Positions 58,429 to 64,000 of a stretch of DNA of 64,000 nt are shown here, one piece after another. Location of the stretch: positions 62,001 through 126,000 of the forward strand of contig NZ_FWZT01000017.1 in assembly GCF_900177345.1 (NCBI RefSeq), written 5' to 3'. Position 1 is the stretch's first letter; every line of letters begins with the position of its first letter. The DNA comes from Pseudobacteriovorax antillogorgiicola. Lineage in GTDB: Bacteria > Bdellovibrionota_B > Oligoflexia > Oligoflexales > Oligoflexaceae. A program made the translations under genes and the position numbers. The notes beneath the pieces are model-generated. The model searched no databases and was not told the origin of the DNA. It saw only the letters and a list, made by a program, of their open reading frames with translations.

Positions 58429-59153
58429 CCTTGCAACCTCCTAGACTCCAAGGCTCTGACGGAACATTCCAGAAAGAATAGGATCACACTTACATAATAG
58501 ACTAGGTCCTTAAAGTGCACGATCCCTTTCGAAAATGGTCTAAACCTGAGATTATGAATGGATATATACGAAAAAATACTAGCAAAAGGCTCGTCCACCC
58601 TGCCTGAAACAAGCCAAAGCAGAAGAAAAACCACAGTGATAGAGGCCCCAATTACGGCTGCCAAAAGTTGATTAGGCGCGATAACGCTACCAAACAATGC
58701 AATCGCCAGCACAGAAGCACCCAGGAGAGTCACTCCCAAATAACCTGCTGCCATGTGACCAATAGACACTTTGCCTTCAATGAAAATCAGAGCTGGTAGG
58801 TAAATGGTTAAAGACTGGAGAATTAAAAACATCACAAGACTAGACAAAAACTTGCCGTAGATCAATTGCCGTTCTGTTATGGGAGAGGTGTAGAATAGGG
58901 TGATCGTTCCAAACTGCTTTTCCTCGGCGAGCAGCCTCATGGCAAGAAAGATAGCAGCAACCATACCGATACCACTGCTAAAAAAGAAGAAGTCCTTCAA
59001 AACATCGGCAGAAAACTTAGCCTTATTACCAATGGCAAACGCGTTGAATAGAAGACCATCGATGAGAAGTGCTGCAAAGACGATAATGTAGCCCATCCAA
59101 GTCTTAAAGTATGAGTTTATCTCTCGCTGCGCAATCAACCAGATTTTACTCAT
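58425..59153 (-). CDS. ABC-2-type permease, GldF-like
   Basis: A 242-residue permease with six predicted membrane helices (about 18-38, 55-80, 100-125, 140-160, 165-190, 220-238) and the ABC-2 LLAEEKQFGTITLFYTSPITERQLIYGKFL block. With the ATPase and GldG-like protein it would form an exporter of unknown substrate. Overlaps genes on both sides by 4 bases, a tight operon. Confidence 0.9.
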   Translation of the reverse strand: MSKIWLIAQREINSYFKTWMGYIIVFAALLIDGLLFNAFAIGNKAKFSADVLKDFFFFSSGIGMVAAIFLAMRLLAEEKQFGTITLFYTSPITERQLIYGKFLSSLVMFLILQSLTIYLPALIFIEGKVSIGHMAAGYLGVTLLGASVLAIALFGSVIAPNQLLAAVIGASITVVFLLLWLVSGRVDEPFASIFSYISIHNLRFRPFSKGIVHFKDLVYYVSVILFFLECSVRALESRRLQG

Positions 59154-60082
59154 CGTCGCGACTCCGTATTAATCAGTTTAAAGAATAAGCTTTCTAACTC
59201 AGCCTGCTTTTTCTGTAAGGCTAGAAGCTGAACTCCAGACTCCACCACACATTTGGCGATTTGACCTCTCAGGTCTAGGTTGCAAGCAATATCTAGAGTC
59301 GTTGTGGCTTCCTGGCGATGATCGGTCACGCTTTGCACCCCTTCGATGCCCATGATTTTATCACCCAACCCGTCGTCCCAACGATCGACCTCGATAGCAA
59401 TATCCATAGCGCCATCCATATTGCCCATAAGCTCCTTCTCGTTGCCCTCGGCAACCAACTGCCCTTTATCGATCACAAGAATGCGATCGCAGGTTTTAGT
59501 GATTTCAGACAGAATATGGCTCGACAGGATTACTGTATGCTTGCCTTTAAGAGATAGAATCAGATCTCTCATCTCTGCAATTTGTATCGGGTCGAGGCCA
59601 TTGATAGGCTCATCAAGAATGAGGACCTTGGGCTTATGGACAATGGCTTGGGCAATCCCGACCCGTTGCTGGTAGCCGTGGGATAGCTGCCCCAACTGCC
59701 GATCGTACACATCTTCTAGATTTGCCTGCTTTATTGCATCTTCGACATAGCTAGCAATCTGATCTCCCGGCGCATCCTTTAATTTGGCGACGAAGCTTAG
59801 ATAAGCTTCAACGGTCATTTCATGGTAGAGAGGTGGCCTATCAGGCAGATAGCCAATGAGCTGCCTCACCTTCTCCGAGTCGTGAGTGACGGAGTAACCG
59901 CCAATCCTAGCTTCACCTACCGATGGCAAAAGAAAGCAGCCGAGAACCTTGAGAATCGTGCTCTTCCCTGCTCCGTTAACCCCCAGCAGGCCAACTATCT
60001 CACCGTCAGAGATCTTGAAGCTCAGGTTCTCTACGGCTTTTTTCTGGCCGTAGAATTTGCAGATACCATTGACTTCGATCAT
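59150..60082 (-). CDS. ABC transporter ATPase, GldA-like
   Basis: A 310-residue ATPase, first gene of the four-gene operon. Walker A GVNGAGKST, Q loop GYLPDRPPLYHEMTVEAYL, signature LSHGYQQRVGIAQ, Walker B VLILDEPINGLDP and H-loop SSHILSE are intact. A C-terminal extension of about 90 residues follows, as in GldA and drug-exporter ATPases. Drives the neighbouring permease. Confidence 0.94.
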   Translation of the reverse strand: MIEVNGICKFYGQKKAVENLSFKISDGEIVGLLGVNGAGKSTILKVLGCFLLPSVGEARIGGYSVTHDSEKVRQLIGYLPDRPPLYHEMTVEAYLSFVAKLKDAPGDQIASYVEDAIKQANLEDVYDRQLGQLSHGYQQRVGIAQAIVHKPKVLILDEPINGLDPIQIAEMRDLILSLKGKHTVILSSHILSEITKTCDRILVIDKGQLVAEGNEKELMGNMDGAMDIAIEVDRWDDGLGDKIMGIEGVQSVTDHRQEATTTLDIACNLDLRGQIAKCVVESGVQLLALQKKQAELESLFFKLINTESRR

Positions 60083-60177
60083 GGACTTTGCACCCTACAT
60101 GTTCAGTTATTTTAAAAAGACATCTTAGAAAAATATCAGACATAGCGTGCAAATCAAGACAGGAAAGCTTTGGGCCG

Positions 60178-60198
60178 GCAAGGCTTAACATGCCTTGC
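60178..60198 (-). terminator. hairpin after the Pro-rich anchored protein gene
   Basis: Perfect 7-bp arms GCAAGGC / GCCTTGC with a 7-base loop, 12 bases downstream of the minus-strand gene ending at 60210. No clear U-tract. Confidence 0.45.
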
Positions 60199-60209
60199 TC
60201 GATTGTAGG

Positions 60210-60845
60210 TTATTGGAGGTAAAGCATTGGGGTCTGGTCAAGGTAGTTGCCTGGCTGAATCTGGCCTTGGAAGGCACCCACTTGGATCACAACTCCGGTA
60301 AGAAGAACACCGCGACGTCCAATCGGCTGACAGATATCATTTCGGCAGGTTTCAATCTCCTCGGAGCGATCGAACTTATCTAGAGTGCTAGAAGGAATCG
60401 GTAGCCACTTTTTGCGAAACTCTTGGTGGGAATTCTTTGGCACAACGCTCGCCGTAGTTATTTCCTTTTCACCTGCAACCCTACCAACAGGTGTAGGAGG
60501 TTCATCCAAGTCTGCCTTTGTTACAGGCTTAAGTCTATTTCTAGGCGTCGGCTTGCTCCTCGGGACTCTAAACTTCTTCTCGGCAGCAACCTCATTTTTG
60601 ACGTGGGAGTAGTCTTGGGTAGTACGCTGAAAGCGCGGCTCAGCGAATACGTTAGATTTATTGACTTGCTCGTCTTCAAAAGGTTGATACTCGGGTTCTG
60701 CAATCGGGGCAATATCTTGGGGATCAGGTGTTAGCTGTCCACTTTCGGAAGGAGGCGATACTTGCTCCAGCTCGCTTTGGTGTAGCAGTCCCAAAAGACC
60801 AAGTGAAGATAACAAGACAAGCGCAGCAATAATCAACTTATTCAC
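60210..60845 (-). CDS. membrane-anchored Pro-rich periplasmic protein
   Basis: A 211-residue protein. N-terminal anchor (KLIIAALVLLSSLGLLGLL), then an extended P, E, Q, S-rich segment (about 25-130), basic R/K/P patches (RVPRSKPTPRNR), and a small C-terminal domain with a Cys pair (CRNDIC) and GVVIQVGAFQGQIQPGNYL. The layout resembles periplasm-spanning proteins of secretion or pilus systems, but no such genes are adjacent. Start GTG at 60845 is fixed by AGGAGG five bases upstream. Confidence 0.65.
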   Translation of the reverse strand: MNKLIIAALVLLSSLGLLGLLHQSELEQVSPPSESGQLTPDPQDIAPIAEPEYQPFEDEQVNKSNVFAEPRFQRTTQDYSHVKNEVAAEKKFRVPRSKPTPRNRLKPVTKADLDEPPTPVGRVAGEKEITTASVVPKNSHQEFRKKWLPIPSSTLDKFDRSEEIETCRNDICQPIGRRGVLLTGVVIQVGAFQGQIQPGNYLDQTPMLYLQ

Positions 60846-61168
60846 AAGAACCTCCTTCAAAGCCGGTAGGGCTTCTCCGGAAGTTATCATGCAAAAACTA
60901 TGTCACAAATGTAGTAGACGGTCTTCAAATCAGTTATCTCAGGAGCCCAAAGCCTTCGGGAAAGCACCACTTTTAACCATAACCTACTGATACTACGATG
61001 CTATTATCAGCTCCACAACCTTCAAATGGACCAAAAACATTGTTATCCTAGTAGCTTACCCTATTCCTCAGACCAAGGTCGTGACAAGTTTTGAACGTAG
61101 CCAACCGTCGCTCTAGCTGACAGTCAAGCCACCTAATTCTTTGACCAACCATATGCCTTGAGCCAAAC
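60846..61168. other. 323-bp gene-free interval
   Basis: Between proC (ending 61169) and the start of the Pro-rich protein gene, both minus. I see no convincing frame, RNA gene, hairpin with U-tract or strong promoter; the promoter of the downstream gene must lie here. Confidence 0.4.
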
Positions 61169-61981
61169 CTACCTCGACTCACCTAAAAACCGTGAACGAT
61201 CAGTTGCTTTTTCCACAGCAGAAACAAACATGGATCTTAAGCCTCGCTCCTCAAGCTCGTGAAGAGCCGATATAGTCGTCCCAGCCGGAGTAGTCACTTG
61301 GTCCTTTAAAATCGCTGGGTGTTGACCGGTGTGCTTGACTAAGGCCGCCGCACCGAGAACTGTCTGCGTTGCCAGGTTTTGGGATAGACTTCGAGGTAAG
61401 CCCATTTTCACACCACCATCGGTCAAAGCCTCAATGACCATATAAATATAGGCAGGACCGCTACCAGAGAGGCCAGTAACCGTATCCATCAGAGATTCTT
61501 TAGTCCAGTAGGCTTCTCCCACTGCTTGAAAGACCCGCTCAGCAAGCTCCTTCTGATCTTTGCTACAATTAGCATTACAGCACATAGCCGTTGCTGCTTC
61601 TCCGATTGTTGCTGCGATGTTTGGCATCGCCCGAACCACTCCACCTTGGAAGTCCAGCTCCTCCTGGATGGTCTCGATTCGCACTCCTGCAAGAATTGAA
61701 AGGACAAGGCAATCAGGATCGATCTTGCCACGTAAGGTTTCTGCTAGGCTTTTTAAGTCATGGGGCTTAACACAAAATATCAGGCATTCACCATCTTTTC
61801 CAAGCAGACTTAAATCTTCAACTCCTTGACAAGTTTCCATTTCTGCAAACTGATCCTTGATGTCCGGGTGAAGATCAAAAACCTTAAGAGGATGCTGGTC
61901 TTTCAACGGTGACTTAAGCAGCCCTTTAACCATGGAGCCACCCATATTTCCCAAACCAATCACCGTTAATGCTTTTGCCAT
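61169..61981 (-). CDS. proC: pyrroline-5-carboxylate reductase
   Basis: A 270-residue ProC, the last step of proline synthesis: NAD(P)H-dependent reduction of pyrroline-5-carboxylate. Rossmann GLGNMGGSMVKGLL at 9-22, SGSGPAYIYMVIEALTDGGVKMGLPR, and the TTPAGTTISALHELEERGLR signature. Length canonical. Monocistronic. Confidence 0.97.
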   Translation of the reverse strand: MAKALTVIGLGNMGGSMVKGLLKSPLKDQHPLKVFDLHPDIKDQFAEMETCQGVEDLSLLGKDGECLIFCVKPHDLKSLAETLRGKIDPDCLVLSILAGVRIETIQEELDFQGGVVRAMPNIAATIGEAATAMCCNANCSKDQKELAERVFQAVGEAYWTKESLMDTVTGLSGSGPAYIYMVIEALTDGGVKMGLPRSLSQNLATQTVLGAAALVKHTGQHPAILKDQVTTPAGTTISALHELEERGLRSMFVSAVEKATDRSRFLGESR

Positions 61982-62112
61982 CTTAGGACCTTTCTATCTT
62001 TAATTCTCAGAGCCTTCAGCCTTGACTCTGAAGCTTTCCGCGATGATGCAGACCAGACTTTCAATATGCTAAAATGATACCAGAGGGAATCTGTGAACTG
62101 TAGGAGCTTCCG

Positions 62113-62841
62113 TTGGGTAAGACGTTACTAGCATTCATTCTAAGCTTGTCATTTGGACTACCCGCCGAAGCCCAAGAAATCGAAGACTTCTCACTGGACC
62201 AACCGCCAAGTTATTCGTCTGAGCCGAAAAAGACAACTCGGAAAAAAACCTATCGGAAGCGAAGCAGACAAAGGCGTATTCATCATATCTCCGGCCATGG
62301 AATTTTAAACTACTTTGGCAGCGGCGTTGGCCTAGGCTATGAATACCGCACCAACTCGTTTTTCTCTTGGGGAGTCTCGGCCTCATACACCCAGGCACAT
62401 TTAGAAGCAGCGGTAGGGGTCGGTGTGAATGAAATATTGGATGCAACCAACACGAGAGCCAGCGGCTTCATAAAGTTTTTCATATGGGATCTGGTATATG
62501 CTGGATTAAAAATCAATGGCTCCCAAGTCTCCGGAGACTATAGCTTAGACGATGAAAACCAAACTGAACAAGCAGCTGATGTCCCCTTTACTGCCACGGA
62601 GATTCATCCTGATCTATTTTTGGGAACTCACTTCGATCTTAAATCGAACTTTTTCTTAGCCATCGACTGGGTGGGTTTTGGTGTCCCTGTAACTTCTGGG
62701 TTAAGTACCAAAAGCACCGAAAGTAGTGACCAAGCTGTAGAGTTTCTCACTCAAGAGACGCCCGCAGAGCGTATTCGCAGCGAGATCGATCAACAACTTG
62801 GTCTACACTATGTCGTTGTTCACTTTGGATACCGCTTATAA
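62113..62841 (+). CDS. outer-membrane barrel-like exported protein
   Basis: A 242-residue protein, first of a three-gene set. Signal peptide cut near AEA|QEI (about 20), a basic low-complexity stretch (KKTTRKKTYRKRSRQRR), then barrel-like strands (GSGVGLGYEYRTNSFFSWGVSASY, DLVYAGLKINGS) ending HFGYRL. Start TTG at 62113 with AGGAG upstream. Twelve bases before the next gene. Unrecognised. Confidence 0.7.
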   Translation: MGKTLLAFILSLSFGLPAEAQEIEDFSLDQPPSYSSEPKKTTRKKTYRKRSRQRRIHHISGHGILNYFGSGVGLGYEYRTNSFFSWGVSASYTQAHLEAAVGVGVNEILDATNTRASGFIKFFIWDLVYAGLKINGSQVSGDYSLDDENQTEQAADVPFTATEIHPDLFLGTHFDLKSNFFLAIDWVGFGVPVTSGLSTKSTESSDQAVEFLTQETPAERIRSEIDQQLGLHYVVVHFGYRL

Positions 62842-62853
62842 GAGGACAGCTTC

Positions 62854-63258
62854 ATGACAACCAAGGTTTCAAAAGTTTATAGTATCGATCAAGCCAGCAG
62901 ACACCTCGGCCTGTCTGAAGCCGATATCTGGCAGAAGGTTGAATGCGGGCAACTTATCTGCCGTATGGTGCATGGGCAATTGATGGTCTACCCGTCAGAG
63001 TCTGAAGAGCCGAATATTAACAGTCAGCCCCAATTGATTACCTCAGGGGCCACAGGAGCACAGGATGAAACGCTGCGACGCCTTGCCTCAATTGAAAATA
63101 CCTTGGCAGGAGCTCTTTCCTCCACTGCTAACCAGCGGGAAATCGATCATCTCAATCGCGCGGTTGTGGAAAAAGATGATGAAATCAAGAGACTTAAGCA
63201 CGACTTAGAAGATCTTTCTATTTTGGCTAATACCTTACAATCAAGCCTTGAAAGCTAG
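62854..63258 (+). CDS. HTH-like and coiled-coil protein
   Basis: A 134-residue cytoplasmic protein. Residues 8-50 (VYSIDQASRHLGLSEADIWQKVECGQLICR) look like the MerR/excisionase winged helix. A Ser/Thr/Gln linker follows, then a coiled coil (about 95-130, NRAVVEKDDEIKRLKHDLEDLSILANTLQ). It may bind DNA or be a polar/scaffold adaptor. Sandwiched between two envelope-protein genes. Confidence 0.65.
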   Translation: MTTKVSKVYSIDQASRHLGLSEADIWQKVECGQLICRMVHGQLMVYPSESEEPNINSQPQLITSGATGAQDETLRRLASIENTLAGALSSTANQREIDHLNRAVVEKDDEIKRLKHDLEDLSILANTLQSSLES

Positions 63259-63323
63259 GAAAAATCTTACCTTAAGCTCATAGAGACCTCTCCGATAGAG
63301 GCACTGAAAGACTTGAGGTAACT

Positions 63324-64000
63324 ATGATACGACTTTCTAAAATGCTGATTCTTACTGGCTGTCTTGCAATAGACCCGGCATACAGCCAAGAGGTTCCCGA
63401 GTCCTTTGTCCCAGTGAGATCCAACGGCATGGGTGGAGCATTCACAGCGATTTCCAACGACGAGAATGCAGTGTGGACCAACCCAGCTGGTATCGCTCGC
63501 GTACGAAAAGCCCGTAGCCGCTCCACGGTTCACATCGTGAAAATTCCGAATATCGTGGTCGGCATCAACACCAATAGCCAAGAGTTTATCGATGGTATAA
63601 GCGAATCGGGAAATGAAGAAAACGCGCAAGGCCTGTCGAGCAGCGCGACAGATCTCGCCGACAAGCCCCTTTGGTCAACCCTATCAATGTTTCCTCTGAT
63701 GATGCTGGACTTGGGCAGCATGCCGTCCATTGTTGGAGCCTATTCTCACACCAAACTAAAAGCGGTCATTGACTCTGAAAACACCGATCAAGCACGAACC
63801 GAGGCCATTTCCGATGTGGGTGGGGTCTGGGGCCTAGCCTTTACCAATCGCACGAATAGGCTAAACTTCGGCCTAAACCTGCGCTATGTAGCCCGCTATG
63901 CTTATGAAGACACCTTGCTCGTCACAGAGCTTCAAGATGCCAACACCTTGCAAACTCGAATCAAAGAAAACTCCAACAAGTCATCTGCCTTCGCGGTAGA
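63324..64000 (+). CDS. FadL/UPF0164-like outer-membrane protein, cut by window edge
   Basis: Partial: it starts at 63324 (TTGAGG leader) and runs off the window with no stop. Signal peptide ends near PAYSQ. The mature N-terminus VRSNGMGGAFTAISNDENAVWTNPAGIA is the FadL/PorV/UPF0164 signature: barrels that transport hydrophobic compounds or act as secretion scaffolds. Barrel strands (GVWGLAFTNRTNRLNFGLNLRYVARY) follow. About 225 residues are visible. 65 bases after the HTH/coiled-coil gene. Confidence 0.75.
   Translation, partial: MIRLSKMLILTGCLAIDPAYSQEVPESFVPVRSNGMGGAFTAISNDENAVWTNPAGIARVRKARSRSTVHIVKIPNIVVGINTNSQEFIDGISESGNEENAQGLSSSATDLADKPLWSTLSMFPLMMLDLGSMPSIVGAYSHTKLKAVIDSENTDQARTEAISDVGGVWGLAFTNRTNRLNFGLNLRYVARYAYEDTLLVTELQDANTLQTRIKENSNKSSAFAV

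Overview
The window is a stretch of chromosome from a Gram-negative, flagellated bacterium. It carries core housekeeping genes (rnc, der, mltG, bamB, mrp, lpxD, smpB, pfkA, proC), many lipoproteins and outer-membrane beta-barrels, and a TIGR02147-family regulator, a family typical of Bdellovibrio- and Fibrobacter-like bacteria. Moderate GC, acidic low-complexity proteins, PilZ and GspE-N/MshEN-like domains, a gldA-type ABC operon and a single short flagellin fit a member of Bdellovibrionota/Oligoflexia. That placement is inference; no rRNA or tRNA lies in the window. I saw no insertion sequence, phage or CRISPR.

Layout. 0.1-10.2 kb: a hypothetical, a PilZ protein and MltG (minus); rnc and der (plus); a group I truncated hemoglobin; an exported protein; a membrane-anchored pseudopilin/propeller-like protein; a mannose-1-phosphate guanylyltransferase; and a bamB/yfgM-like pair (in E. 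coli yfgM, bamB and der adjoin). 10.3-14 kb: a 1218-residue extremely acidic protein with a MshEN-like head and a folded tail. 14.0-14.2 kb: a gene-free strip with a sigma-54-like promoter reading into a terminator on the minus strand, a candidate small RNA. 14.4-21.7 kb: mrp, a glutaredoxin, a TPR metallopeptidase, an OMP plus hydrolase-like lipoprotein pair, and an orphan GspG-like pseudopilin.

21.9-34.7 kb is the accessory part. It holds a small exported protein, a TIGR02147 regulator divergent from an exported metzincin protease, and a hybrid histidine kinase. It then holds a seven-gene minus-strand cluster (27.3-33.9 kb) in which every product is exported: a 587-residue Pro-linker protein, a membrane-anchored coiled coil, two unknown exported proteins, a VWA protein with an intact MIDAS and Cys-rich tail, another exported protein and a lipoprotein. 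Two pairs overlap by ATGA and the cluster ends in a 13-bp-stem hairpin. I do not recognise this module; it is the best candidate for an undescribed system, probably in the cell envelope.

34.7-50.3 kb returns to mixed genes: a FN3/LamG-like lipoprotein, an exported HEIAH protein, a fatty acid desaturase overlapping lpxD, an RluA synthase, smpB, an AstE/aspartoacylase-like protein, a pseudo-receiver/TPR protein, pfkA, two tiny very basic proteins, a GNAT, an OMP and a divergent CoaBC-like protein. 50.3-55.5 kb carries flgE, fliS, fliD and flagellin with a GNAT between. 55.6-60.1 kb is a gldA/F/G-like ABC operon with a DUF4340-like gene. 60.2-64 kb has a Pro-rich membrane-anchored protein, proC, and a three-gene set ending in a FadL/UPF0164-like protein cut by the window edge.
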